A DNA stretch of 64,000 bases from NCBI GenBank assembly GCA_009763385.1, contig CM019827.1, positions 89,760,314-89,824,313 on the forward strand, in the 5' to 3' direction. Position 1 is the stretch's first letter. Each line of letters starts with the position of its first letter. Positions 9,652 to 19,788 of the stretch are shown here, piece after piece. Made by a program: the position numbers and the translations under genes. Under the pieces are notes generated by a model. The model was not told the origin of the DNA and did no database searches. It saw only the letters and a program-made list of their open reading frames with translations. This DNA is from Coix lacryma-jobi var. lacryma-jobi. Its lineage: Eukaryota > Streptophyta > Magnoliopsida > Poales > Poaceae.

Positions 9652-11039
9652 GTGGACAAGTGGAGATCGGACGAGTGGTACGAGAGGCACAGTGCCCGCC
9701 GAGACTGCCGCCTGCAGATGCGTGGGGTGCCACACCACCAAGCCAACCTTAGCCTCGCTGCGTACGCCGAAAGATGGGTATGGTCTACTGTTTTTTTATT
9801 CTAACACTCAATTACTCATTACTTGTAATCATCTGTGTTTTCCTCGCAGTCCCAGTCGCATGGTGGTGACGAGTGCCTCCCTTTCAAGGCCTACCACTTG
9901 TCGCACCAGGGCAAGGCGACTGCAGCGAGCACGCAGTACAACCCAAACGCCGGGCCCGAGGCGTTCACCAACACGAACGCCTACACCAAGGTCACCGAGT
10001 ACACCACTGCGGCTCGCGAGCACCATGGGGAGGACTTCGATCCGGCCACCCAGCCCCTAGATACAGACCTGGTGATGAGGCTGGGAGGAGGGAAGCAGCA
10101 CGGCCGGTACTGGATAGCAACAGCGCAGTTGACTCGTCCTCTGTTCCCAACCTCGCTGAGATTCGAGCTGCCAGCACGAGCTCCTCCGTCCCCATACGAC
10201 CTCGACAGCCGACCTCACAGCAGATGATGGCAACACTTCAGGTAAGTACTTGTTCTATTCGTCGTTCATTGCTTTTACACATATACCTTGTCTTTGCATT
10301 GTTTAAACCTTACCCATACGACCTCGGCAGCCGACGTCACAGCAGATGATGGCAGCACTTCAGGTAAGTACTTGTTCTATTCGTCGTTCATTGCTTTTAC
10401 ACATATACCTTGTCTTTGCATTGTTTAAACCTTATGAGACGAATTTTGCAGGCCCAGATGCAGGCCCAGGCGGATCAGATGCAGAGGTTGCAGGTCATGC
10501 ACGAGGATGAGGCGGCGGCCCATCGTCGCGACTTACTGGCCGTCCAGCAGCGGGAGGCGCAGAGGACGCAGGACATAGCTCACTTCTTTGGGAGCGTGAA
10601 CATCCGGGTGTTGTCGTGCCTCCCTCGCTGCTCACTCCTTTTGTGCCTTCTGTTACTCCTACGACAGAGACTCCGGTGAGTATATAAAGTTGTTTATATT
10701 TCATTAACTTTTACGGCTGTCCCCAGGGTGCTAACGAATTTGCTTCTCCTTTGTGCACTCACAGTCGGAGGGTTCGACACTGACTCCTCAACCTGGCCTT
10801 CCTCCGCACACTCTGCAGATCACTGGTGGCCCTCCTCCGCAGCCTGGGTGGCTCCCCGGTGGCCCTCCTCCCCCTATGGGTGGCCAGGTTACCCTCCTCC
10901 GTAGTCAGGGTACACCAGGTGGCCATCTGGACCTCCGCCGCTCGTGTGGCAAGGTTGGCAAGGTGGTCCTTCGGGTGGGTTGTGGGACGCGGGGCAAGGT
11001 GGGGGTTCTTCACATTCTGAGCACCAAGGTGAGCAGTGA
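9652..11039 (+). pseudogene. Decayed Ptta/En/Spm accessory transposase gene (Transposase_24 type)
   Basis: Reads as the C-terminal half of a plant Transposase_24 (Ptta/En/Spm) protein. Apparent exon 1 (9652-9777) encodes VDKWRSDEWYERHS...LQMRGVPHHQ...YAERW and ends at a GT donor. Exon 2 (9850-10241, after CCTCGCAG) encodes SQSHGGDE, FKAYHLSHQGKATAA, a YNP..GPEAFTN segment and GGGKQHGRYWI, then loses frame at about 10113-10119 and continues in another frame. Exon 3 (10452-10675) is a glutamine-rich coiled coil (AQMQAQADQMQRLQ) with a second frame change near 10605. Exon 4 (10765-11039) encodes a Pro/Gly/Trp-rich tail with one stop and ends at TGA 11037-11039. The N-terminal half is missing. 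Such proteins are thought to bind the subterminal repeats. Splice sites look sound, so it was once transcribed; now non-functional unless the indels are sequence errors. Confidence 0.75.
10191..10434 (+). repeat. 122-bp tandem duplication spanning an exon-intron boundary
   Basis: Copies 10191-10312 and 10313-10434 both run from CCCATACGACCTCG through CAGCAGATGATGGCA, the GTAAGTACTTG donor and GTTTAAACCTTA. Only three differences were seen (A/G, C/G and A/G). The duplication gives the transposase gene two candidate donors. Confidence 0.93.
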
Positions 11040-11324
11040 TGGCCGACTTAGATTTGTGATGGACTTGTGAGATGGATGTGATGGACTTGTGAACTTGTGG
11101 ACTTGTTGAGGAGTGCCGAGTGCCGGACTTGTGAACTTGTGGACTTGTGATAAACTTGTGAGCTTGTGATGCATGGAGACTGAACATGTGATATTTGTTT
11201 GAAATGGATATGTATGTTATGGATGTGTGATATATATGCATGTGATATTTGTCTGAAATGGAATATGAATGTGTGATATGTTTTCTATTTAGGGAAATGA
11301 AAATAGAAAAAAAATTTCATTTTT

Positions 11325-11901
11325 CCCAGCTTTGCTGAGTGCCACACTCGGCAAAGAGGTCATGGCACTCGGCAAAGCTGGGCAAATTTTTGCTCAGCTC
11401 GGCCTCTTCGCCGAGTGCCTGACTATGACACTCGGCAAAGGGGCCCCCTTGGCCGAGTGCCGGCCTATGTGGCACTCGGCAAAGGGGCCATCTTCGTCGA
11501 GTGCCGACCACGTGGCGCTCTGCAAAGGGGCCCTCTTCGCCGAGTGCCGGCCTACGTGGCACTCGGCAAAGAGGCCCTCTTCGCCGAGTGCCGGCCTACT
11601 TGGCACTCGGCAAAGAGGCCCTCTTCGCCGAGTGCCGGCCACGTGGCGCTCTGCAAAGGGGCCTCTTCGCCGAGTGCCACGTAGGCTGGCAATCAGCGAA
11701 GAGGCTATCAAGTGACGGCTCCCGTTTGCTTCGCCGAGTGCTGACCTGGCTCTCGGCGAAGCCTTCGCCGAGTGCCCGATATTTGGCACTCGGCGAAGAA
11801 ATCGTTGCCGATAATTTCTTCGCCGAGTGCCTTTCGCCGAGTGCGAGAGGGCCTTCGCCGAGTGCAGCCAGCACTCGGCGAAGGCAACGTTCCCTATAGT
11901 G
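11325..11901. repeat. Right subterminal repeats of CACTA element
   Basis: Dense array of (T)TCGCCGAGTGCCGGCC and TGGCACTCGGCAAAG hairpin repeats mirroring the left end. An approximately 60-bp higher-order unit ending in GGCCCTCTTCGCCGAGTGCCGG occurs several times at 11455-11680. Open frames here are repeat by-products. Confidence 0.9.
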
Positions 11902-12007
11902 ACGCATATTTTGCATGCAGTACTGTTGGATCCTTAAATACTAGTCTGTCAATTTCTTAGGTGTATGTTTCCATTGGTTCCATACCAGCCCTTGGTCACA
12001 TATAGAT

Positions 12008-12322
12008 CTTGTTTAGTTTTTACCTCAAAAACTTTTCACTCATCAGTTGAATGTTTAACACATGTATAGATATTAAATATACACTAAAAATAACTAATTA
12101 TACAAATTACAATAACTTTACGAGAAAATTTTTAAGCCTAATTAGTCTATAATTTAACAATGTTGTGTTATATTAAACATGCAGTAGTGACGGATTAATT
12201 AGTCTTAATAAATTCGTCGTTTCTAGACGAAATATGCAATGTGTTTTCTTATTAGTCTTTTTTAATAGACTAAATTAGTGTCCAAATATCCAAAACATTT
12301 CACCCACAAACTAAACAAAACA
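12008..12322. mobile_element. MITE-like element with TTGTTTAGTTT termini
   Basis: CTTGTTTAGTTTTTACCTC at the left and GGTG..AAACTAAACAAAACAG-type sequence at the right form imperfect terminal inverted repeats around an AT-rich, non-coding body of about 315 bp. Grass MITEs with CTTGTTTAGTT ends are common. The superfamily is not assigned because the TIRs are diverged and no clear TSD was seen. Confidence 0.5.
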
Positions 12323-13118
12323 GTAATATAATCAGATGAGGATGCCTCCCCCTCCCCACATGACTGTTAAAAAATAAATGTGACATTCATCTTATTGACC
12401 CTTTTATCTACCAAATCCAAACTGTGGTAACCATTTTGTCCGCCAATCTTTTTTTCTAGGCACACTTCTTTGTCTATAGTTATTATTAGTGTCAATCACT
12501 ACTATAATAATCTTTACCAAGGCTGGTAAAAACGCTTTACTCAGACGGTTTTGGCAACCGCCTCGGATCAAAGGTCACAGTTAATGTGACATTTTTTGAG
12601 ATGGTTTGGTGTCCGCCTCGGTAAATCTAATGAAAAACAAAATAAAAGAAAAAACCCTAGACACGCCTGTCGAGCCCATCAAGGCTCACTGTGCTCATTA
12701 TTGACGGTAGTTAACAACCATTTTAAATTGTCAACAAAGACTCGAAAAGGGTACAAAATGAATCACCAATGAAGGTTTAGGGTTTAAACTAACAAATTCC
12801 ACAAGTTTTGGTAAAACTATATTTCTGTAGGGGGTTATCCTAAAAACAATCAATATGGACCTAGATGTTAGATTATTTATCTGAAAACCATCGCAGCACC
12901 GATGTAGGAAAGTTCTAGAAGAGACCAGAAACCACCTCGATGAAGTAGAGGGCGGGTGACCACCAGGTGGGGCTGGTAGGCCCCACTTGCAAACCGGTTG
13001 GCTCCTGGGCCTATCTGTCACCCTCCACCTTGTTTGGTTGATTGCTAACCGTCATGGAGATTGCATCCACGCCATTGAATATGGTTGGTTTGATCCAAGG
13101 TTGCCGTGGCTCCATCCT

Positions 13119-13120
<2 letters not shown>

Positions 13121-13186
<66 letters not shown>

Positions 13187-13193
13187 ATATATT
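13121..13193. repeat. (AT)n microsatellite
   Basis: About 73 bp of nearly pure AT dinucleotide with two phase breaks (ATAATA and TATTAT). Fully self-complementary and likely polymorphic. Confidence 0.95.
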
Positions 13194-13936
13194 AGCCTCC
13201 ACCCCTGGCCTGAGGCATCCCAAGTCATTTAAGTCAGAGACATCTACTGAAGAACCTTAGCTCCACCATATTTAGGGCATAGCTAGCTAGTTTAGATCTA
13301 GAGAGAGGCAAGCCATCCGCTTGGACTCTGGATCGTGTCAATAGCATGACATGGTAAAGCTTTTGTATCCTCTCTTGTATCTTTTTCATTAATTCATGTG
13401 ATCTAGTTACAACTGGTATGACATTATTCTTTACATTATTCATGTTCTTAGTTGCAATGTTGATCATCTAGTTTGATTATATGCTTAGTATACCTAGTTT
13501 ATCATTATATTCACACATAGGATTGTATAGCGCTCACTCCATCATAATGGGTGGGGTGAGTGGTTGACATTGTGTAAGTGTGGTGCTTATATGTTGTTTA
13601 CCTGCGCGGTTGCACCCTATATCTTGGACCATGTGGTAGATCGCGATTATGACATTATCGTTGAGTCCTTTGTAGCCCACTCTCCAAATATAGGATAGGT
13701 AGGACCCAATTGCAAGAGGAGACATGCTATGTCCCTAATCTTCTATTTAGTGGTGTCCCTTATGTGTAGATATAGATATACTCTATGCCATAATTATTAA
13801 GTATAATTGCACTAATCATAGTATGTTTTGACTTGTAAGTAGGAATGACATAGGAGTTATATCTCTCTAATTTCTAAAGAGGTCATGCTAACTCTGAGTG
13901 TTCATTTATTTATCATTTACTATTCATATTATATTT

Positions 13937-14159
13937 CACTACTGGAAACTTGAAATTCTCTTACAGTGCACTACCGTCAGGGAAAATAAAAATATCATCA
14001 TGAAAATGTACGTATCGTCATAAAAATAAAAAATATCCCATGAAATTTCTTACGGTGCAATTACCGTCACGGAAAATAAAAATACCATCAGGGCTAGCTC
14101 GACAGGGTAATTCTAGTTTTCCCTGACGTTGGTCTGGGAATTTCAAGTTTCCAGTAGTG
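13937..14159. mobile_element. CACTA-type MITE, TSD TTT
   Basis: Perfect 22-bp terminal inverted repeats starting CACTACTGGAAACTTGAAAT bound a 223-bp element, flanked by TTT on both sides (13934-13936 and 14160-14162). The interior has short repeats of CCGTCA.GGAAAATAAAAAT. Non-coding. It is inserted in the older LTR remnant, so it is the youngest layer here. Confidence 0.9.
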
Positions 14160-15488
14160 TTTATCGCATGGCCTACTCTCTGTTGAGAGTAGAGGATCCG
14201 TTATGGTTATTTCCATATCATAAGTACAAGGCTATCAATATCAATTTATTACTGAAGTTACCTATATCAGTTGTGCTTACACTATTCCTTCCCAAGGAAG
14301 AATATAAACTATGGCACCTAGAACATTTCTAGTTAAAGTGCTATATATTATATGTGGGCTTGCGGATACCTTTAATCTGTATATTATTTCATGTATAAGT
14401 GTCTATAAACATTTGTGGCATTGTTACTGGGCATGAGAACCTAGTTAAGTAGTGCTAACAGATGTAGACATACATTTGGGTGGATATATTTATATACCAA
14501 GTCATCAAGTTAATATTTACTATAGAGCTTTGCTGGCATCATACTGAGTTAGCCTAGTAGTGATGTTAGTAAAAGCAAACACCCATCTAGGGTCACCGCC
14601 GCCGTACCAACAACTCGCCCTGTGGCGCCGCCGCAGCTCGCTCGGCGCCATCGCCCGCGCCTTGCCAACGCCTCCACCAAATCCGTGCGTAGAGGAGAGG
14701 ATCCGCCCAAATCCGCCACTCGAGCCCATCAGAGCCGCTCACTCTAGATGTTTAGAGGAGAGGATCCGCCTAGAGACTAGTGCGTGGAGGAGAAGGAGGA
14801 GAGCCACCCAGGGTGCATGGTGGAGGAGGAGATCCGTGTGGAGCCGCCTCTACTCATAGGCCACCACCTCCACTGCTACTGGAGAGTGCTAGATCCTTCG
14901 GCCAGTCGCTAAGGGAGAGCCTTGATCCGGCCACTCGCTTAATCTGCTGGCCACTTGCTAAAGGAGAGCCCTAGAAGGGAGGGGAGGAAGAGATGTAGAG
15001 AGAGATTGGAGAGGCGGGGTGGTCCAAGAGAGGAAAAGTAGGGTGTGAGGTAGTGGGACGAAGAGAGAATCGAGAGGAGGAGAGAGAGAGAGAGAGAGGC
15101 TAAGGGGTGGTGCCAGCGCTGAGAGGGCATTGGGCCATTTACGAAACCCACTAACCGTGGAATATATAGCCTTGGTAGATAAAGGGCCGAGTTTGGGCCT
15201 CTGGCCTTTTATCGAGGCAGGCTATTTAGGAGGTGGTCTGCCTTCAAAAATGAAGCTATTTTAGAGGCGGACCACTTATAACGCCCGCCTCGGTTTATAG
15301 ATTTTAGGAGACAGTTATTTTTTAACCATCTCCGTAAATTGATTTTGCGAGACGGATGATTATGACCATCTCAGTTAATAAAAAATATTTGTCTCAGTTA
15401 ATCCGAGGCATTAACCGAGGTGGTTGAACTGCCTGCTCGCCCTGGAGGCCTTTTTCAACCACCTCGCAAAAGATTTTTTATAGTAGTG

Positions 15489-15745
15489 AATGTTAGGCGC
15501 CAAGCCAACCCCATATATAAGTTAGTGAAACATGAACTAATTGAAAGAAAGTTCTATGATTGACATCTTCCAAGCTTCATGTAGTATAGAGAGCAGTGGC
15601 TAAATTGTCATTTTGACTTTTCTAAATACATTGTTTTTGTGTGTACCTAGAAAAACTAAAATGACTTGTAATTTAAAATAAAGGGAGTAATTTTTAATCT
15701 TAATTAAGTTTCTTCACATTTGGAGATAAGATCACCCTACGTATG
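15489..15745. other. Spacer with decayed Stowaway-like fragment
   Basis: Between the second CACTA and the gypsy LTR. The stretch at about 15600-15690 (CTAAAATGACTTGTAATTT...AAAGGGAGTAA) resembles one degraded end of a Stowaway MITE; no partner end or TSD was found. No coding potential. Confidence 0.4.
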
Positions 15746-16741
15746 TGTGACAGAACCGACCAATTTATACCAGATTAAGCACCGAAACCTCTGCTTTCGC
15801 AAAGATCATCATGTACTTAAGCTCGTACAAACCCGGTAGTCCGAAAATCTCGAAGGATTTCAAATCATTTTAACTTCAGCCAAGATTGTAATAGTTCAGC
15901 GAACATGTCCACAAGTTAGACCACAGTTTTCACATTGTTCAAATACATCGGAGTACGAAACAATATTACAAACCGTAGTTTGGAAACAGTAGCGGAAGCA
16001 ACATAGTTTTAAACATATGTTCAGTTGGTTCTCAATACGGTGCCATCAGCCTGATCAGGTCCACAAAAACATCAGGTAAGATAAGAAGCGACCATGCCCA
16101 TGATCTAGTCATCTTTCGTAACCGGGTACAGGCAGTTCGCACAGTAGCCAAAGAAGCACTGTCCATCTGCAACAACAAGGGAATAGAACCCTGAGTACAA
16201 GAAGGTACTCAGCTAGACTTACCCGTCATAAACCAGAAATAATGAGACACCAAGGATCACGTACGCTATACGTGGGGTTGGCTATACACCATTTGCATGA
16301 AAGCTCTTTTATAAATAAACTTAACTTAGGTGTTGGCAGTCACATTTATAGTTAATTCTACCTTACTAGGTTTGCACCTGAACTATAACAAGCACTTGAC
16401 TAATTATTCAAGCAAGAGTGACTATTTCATCAATAGCCTTTCAGATTCTATACCATAACCATCTTTAGTTCCATAAGTTCTACGGGTAATGATCTACAGT
16501 CAATTACTCACTGTCCAGGAGCGAAGGCGATTATAATGGATTCCTACACAGTTGGGGATAAAATGTCAAACACTCGCCCGACACATCCGGCCATGGCAGT
16601 CGTAAGCTGCCACTCAGGAAATTCGAGAACACAACGCGCGGGATGGCCATGGACCCTTCTACACCGGGGGTTATCTCAGTGCCAGGTCGCTCAAGCTATA
16701 GCTGCCCACGGTCATGCCAGGTCGATCAGGCCCTGCCTGCC
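15746..16741 (-). mobile_element. Tekay/Del-like chromovirus 3' LTR, first piece
   Basis: Starts TGTGACAGAACCG on the plus strand, i.e. ends ...CTGTCACA in element orientation. It is interrupted by the 10.7-kb element at 16742 and resumes after the duplicated CTGCC at 27454. Motifs such as CATGCCAGGT and GCCCACGGT occur on both sides of the insertion. No gene is visible in it. Confidence 0.8.
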
Positions 16742-17438
16742 TGTTGACGGAAGTTATAGCATGTTTTACCTTATCAAAATACCGTCAACAGGCCTCGGTT
16801 TCAAGGAAGTATAGCATATCATGAGCATATTTATCACTAATAAGTTCCACATGTACTATTAGCTTGTGAACTTGTAGGAGATGCCAAAATGAACAAAATG
16901 AGGCCAGGTGGGCCCACCAAGGGGGTCGGCCGACCCCACCTTGGTGGCCACCTCGGCCAAGGTGACATGGCATGATCCAAGAGAAGCATGCTCAGGCCAA
17001 TATCAACCCTTGGATCAAACATGTGCTTTTACTCAATGGTGCAAGATGAGAAGCACATGTATTCATGGGTCCACACCGAAACCAAATGCAACCATCACCA
17101 CAAGACTTGCTCCGTGACAAGTAGGGTCACCAAGGGAGAGAAGAAGGTGGGCCAACCCTGTCATAGGGGGGTCGGCCGACCCCCCTTTGGTGGGCCCTGG
17201 CTACACTGTTCAGCCTGGTGACACAAGCACCTTCTAGAAGCAAAGTGGTGGGCCCACCTGTCATTGGCTTGGGTCGGCCGACCCAGGGTGAACCCCATCC
17301 AATGTTGGTTGTTTGCACATGTTTCACATGTGAAGAAATCAAGGCCATCCATCCATGGCGGTTTGATCCAATGGCCAAGGAAGGAGAGCACGCGGATCGC
17401 TGACGTGGCACTGGAGTAGCCGCTACTCCACCTCCAAG

Positions 17439-17447
17439 CTATAAATA
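17439..17447 (+). promoter_or_regulatory. TATA box of Athila-like LTR
   Basis: GCTATAAATACCCCC; the identical context is present in the 3' LTR at about 26609-26617. It likely marks the U3/R promoter. Confidence 0.75.
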
Positions 17448-18200
17448 CCCCCCTAGAGTTCTTCATTTGTATGCATCCAAGGAGAGAAAGCTACTTAGTA
17501 GCTTTAGTGTTAGAAGAGAGGGAAGGGAGTGAGGAGTTCCATGGAGGAGTCCCGCCTGTCGGGAATCTTCTCCATGGTGCGCCTCAGCGGATGCGATTCT
17601 TCTTGTAAGTGTTACATCTGAGTCCTTCTAGTATTTAATATTTTGGTCTGGTAATTTATGTTTACAGTTCTTTTACTTGGCACATTGCTTTACTTTGTTG
17701 AAGTGCTCTAGGCCTAATAAGCTTAGCTTTAGAGTAGTAAGATTAGTGTAGACGTGGTGTCTAGGCTATATCTTCCCAGTGTGGACTTCTTGTCGCACTT
17801 GTGTAGACGCCTGGTGGTAGAGTGACAGACACAGCCAGTGCTTGGAGTTCCTCTCAAGTGTTGTAGGCAAGTTGAAAATAATAGTTGGGTAGCAGCATTG
17901 CCGCCTCAGTAGTTGTTAGGTGGAAAACCTTTTAATCAACTTCTGTTTCGTCCTTCGCCCCCGTAAGGATCGAGGTGGTAAACCTCAGTACTCTTAGAAA
18001 ACAGTACTAGATATTGATATTAGAAAGACCTCTCTATCCCAGTTATCATATACCCTTTGATCATCCTTTGACGACCCTACTTCTGTTAATCCACTTCACG
18101 TTCCCTGTGGAAATACGATACCTGGAATACTCCCGGTGAAAAGCTACAATTGACTACCATGCGCTTGCGGTATATCCATTTGCCACTTCTGGTGTCAACA

Positions 18201-18274
18201 AGCATCTCTGGTGCCGTTGTCGGGGATTAGGCTCCATAGTCTAGCTCTAGTGGTTGCATTAAGAAGTGTCAACA
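18201..18274 (+). repeat. Duplicated LTR terminus with internal PBS copy
   Basis: GTGTCAACAAGC.T.TCTGG occurs twice, ending at 18200 and at 18274. After the first copy comes TGGTGCCGTTGTCGGGGAT (18209-18227), a second tRNA-Asp primer-site match now lying inside the LTR. The 3' LTR has the same arrangement (27375-27448), and its internal copy matches the tRNA with only one difference. The TSD shows that the outer end is the one that was integrated. Confidence 0.85.
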
Positions 18275-18282
18275 AGCTTTTC

Positions 18283-18300
18283 TGGCGCCATTGCCAGGGA
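18283..18300 (+). promoter_or_regulatory. Primer-binding site, tRNA-Asp type
   Basis: TGGCGCCATTGCCAGGGA matches the complement of plant tRNA-Asp(GUC) 3' end (TGGCGCCGTTGCCGGGGA) except for two G-to-A changes. It lies 8 bases after the LTR end. Confidence 0.8.
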
Positions 18301-18376
18301 ACAGTAGCTGTGTTAGCTAGAACAAAGTCGTTAAAGTTATCATAGTTTGATTAGAACTTTTATTTCATAAATCAAT

Positions 18377-19290
18377 GTGGATCAAACAACCCTTTTTGAC
18401 TACGCTGCTCCATCGGGCGCTAAGTTGGAGCCGCCTAGTTCATCTCATGCCATTTTGGCAGTTCGCTATGAGCTTCACCCCAGTCTCATAGCGATGGTTC
18501 AGGAGAATCCCATTTCAGGAGATGTAGATGAGAATCCTTATACCCACCTACGTGATTTCGAACAACTTTATTCGTGTATTCACATCCAAGGGATGAGGCA
18601 AGTCACTCTTAAGTGGAAGCTATTTCCGTTCTCGTTACAGGAAAAGCTAGACGCTGGTATACTCGCTACGTTGGTAGTGTGAACGGAGAATGAGAGAAAC
18701 TGCAAGCCATGTTTTGCTTAACGTACTTTCCCATATCCCGCGTAGCTCGTCTTCGTAGAGATTGCTAAACTTCAAACAAGACGAGAAGGAATCTCTAGGT
18801 GCAGCCTGGGCTCGACTTACAGACTTAGCATCCCCTGGCCCAGATTTAGCTATAACCGAGCCAACCCTTATGCAACATTTCTATCTCGGTCTTAGCCAAA
18901 ACACCGCAATTCCTTGATTTAGTCTCTAAAGGAGCTTTCCTCCATTTACCCATTAGTGAAGGTAAGGAAGTCCTTGCGACCATTCTCAAGAACACCCCTA
19001 CACCGATGACCATGGTGAAACTCCAGAGGAAGATCAAACTCCTAGGGACGAACCCACGACAGCTGAAACTCCTTTACCTATACCCCAAGCTGTCAAAACT
19101 AAACCACAACCACCTACTCCTCCAAAGGAAGAACTAATTCATCCTTTGGATTATCCTCTAAATATCGAGACAGATCTTTTCGCCGATTATGGCAATGTCT
19201 CGAAACAACCTGTGCAGAAGAGATCCACAGCCCGTAGAGCTCCTAATAACCACATGCCAACCCAGTTTGAGGCAAGTTACCTAAGGCGAC
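18377..19290 (+). pseudogene. gag remnant, Athila-like
   Basis: The first part (18377-18682) encodes a capsid-like segment with YELHPSLIAMVQENPISGD, DENPYTHLRDF and LKWKLFPFSLQEK, the pattern of the Retrotrans_gag fold in Athila elements. After frame changes, about 18768-18917 continues with FKQDEKESLGAAWARLTDL and LMQHFYLGLSQNT and then a stop. The product would form the particle capsid in the cytoplasm. A Pro/Lys-rich linker (about 19020-19260) leads to the protease. No zinc knuckle was found. At least three frame interruptions are present. Confidence 0.75.
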
Positions 19291-19303
19291 TGCCCAAGAG
19301 CTC

Positions 19304-19669
19304 ATGTCTATTATGAGCAACGAATGGTTCAGGGAGGCTGAAGCATCATTAGATGTCGTTAAGCTTCTGTCCTGTTCCACATCCATACCGTGTGCCATAA
19401 ACAAGACGGCTGTAGATTCCCTCTATGATCCCGCTGTAGGAGTAAATTTAATGTCTAAATCGTTGATGTTAGCACTCCTAGGTGAGGAACCGCTAAACCC
19501 GACCAATAAATTCCTTAAGCTTCCTTCTGGAAAATTGGTCGAGAGATGCGGGATTGCACATAATATTTCTATCACAATTAACAAGGTTAGCTTCCTCGCA
19601 AACTTCTATGTCTTTGACATAGACGAGGTCGACTTGTTAATTGGGGCACCCACTCATGAGATTCATTGA
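19304..19669 (+). pseudogene. Retropepsin-like protease domain of Athila-like element
   Basis: 121 codons. An aspartic-protease-like fold is suggested by SIPCAINKTAVDSLYDPAVGVNLMS, then FLKLPSGKLVERCGIAHNIS, and FYVFDIDEVDLLIGAP near the end (the ILIG-type strand). The active-site position reads YDPAVG instead of D-S/T-G. Such altered sites are, to my knowledge, common in grass Athila relatives, so activity is doubtful. The frame ends at TGA shortly after the domain, 120 bp before the RT frame. Confidence 0.65.
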
Positions 19670-19788
19670 GGGATTTCATGAAGGGAGCCTTAAGGGTCAC
19701 CTGGGAAGGATCTAGATCTTTCAGTTCCTTTTGCCGGCTCCGTTAATTCGATAGCTGAACCAAAACCGAGCCTGATCCAATAGAGGAG

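Larger units (their letters stand above)
8459..11901 (+). mobile_element. Complete CACTA transposon, TSD ACG
   Basis: The 5' end is CACTACACGAAACACG and the 3' end is ...CGTTCCCTATAGTG, whose complement is CACTATAGGGAACG. Both ends are flanked by the 3-bp duplication ACG (8456-8458 and 11902-11904). Length is 3443 bp. Both subterminal regions are packed with TTTGCCGAGTGCC and GGCACTCGGCAAA repeats, the binding sites expected for a CACTA transposase accessory protein. The interior contains a decayed Transposase_24-type gene but no TNP2-like catalytic transposase, so the element is non-autonomous. Confidence 0.93.
12704..14436 (+). mobile_element. Degenerate gypsy 5' LTR plus PBS remnant
   Basis: Begins TTGACGGTAGTTAAC and carries the block ATCACCAATGAAGGTTTAGGGTTT...ATTCCACAAGTTTTGGT, which matches the LTR at 60189-61504 (ATCACCAACAAAGGTTTAGGGTTT...). 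Further matches are the GTGGTGCTTA stretch and GGGCTTGCGGATA near the 3' end. It ends with CATTTGTGGCATTGTTACTGGGCA at about 14411-14436, a decayed version of the TGGCGCCGTTGCCAGGGA primer site. It is therefore an old 5' LTR and PBS of a related family, not a solo LTR. It is interrupted by the MITE at 13937. Boundaries are approximate. Confidence 0.6.
12497..15488. mobile_element. Complete CACTA transposon, TSD AAT
   Basis: Left end CACTACTATAATAATCTTTACC; right end complement CACTACTATAAAAAATCTTT. Both are flanked by AAT (12494-12496 and 15489-15491). Length is 2992 bp. Subterminal motifs (GACGGTTTTGGCAACCGCCTCGG; GAGGCGG, AACCACCTCGC) are of the gaggcggtt type seen in grass CACTAs. No transposase is recognised. 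The interior carries an old LTR+PBS remnant, an AT microsatellite, a nested CACTA-type MITE, and a GC-rich stretch (14590-15120) without a recognised domain. Reading frames in that stretch look like low-complexity sequence. Confidence 0.9.
16742..18274 (+). mobile_element. 5' LTR of Athila-like element
   Basis: 1533 bp. U3 carries three GGTCGGCCGACC palindromes (16924, 17170, 17272) and GTGGGCCCAC motifs, followed by a TATA box at 17439. The end is GAAGTGTCAACA, directly before a spacer and the PBS. An internal copy of LTR end plus PBS precedes it (18192-18227). Confidence 0.92.

Noticed and set aside
13011..13260. Ile/Tyr-repeat reading frames on both strands
   Set aside because: Translation of the (AT)n microsatellite.
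14520..15151. Possible captured gene in the second CACTA element
   Set aside because: Frames are low-complexity Arg/Pro/Ser-rich, on both strands, without a domain or splice pattern.
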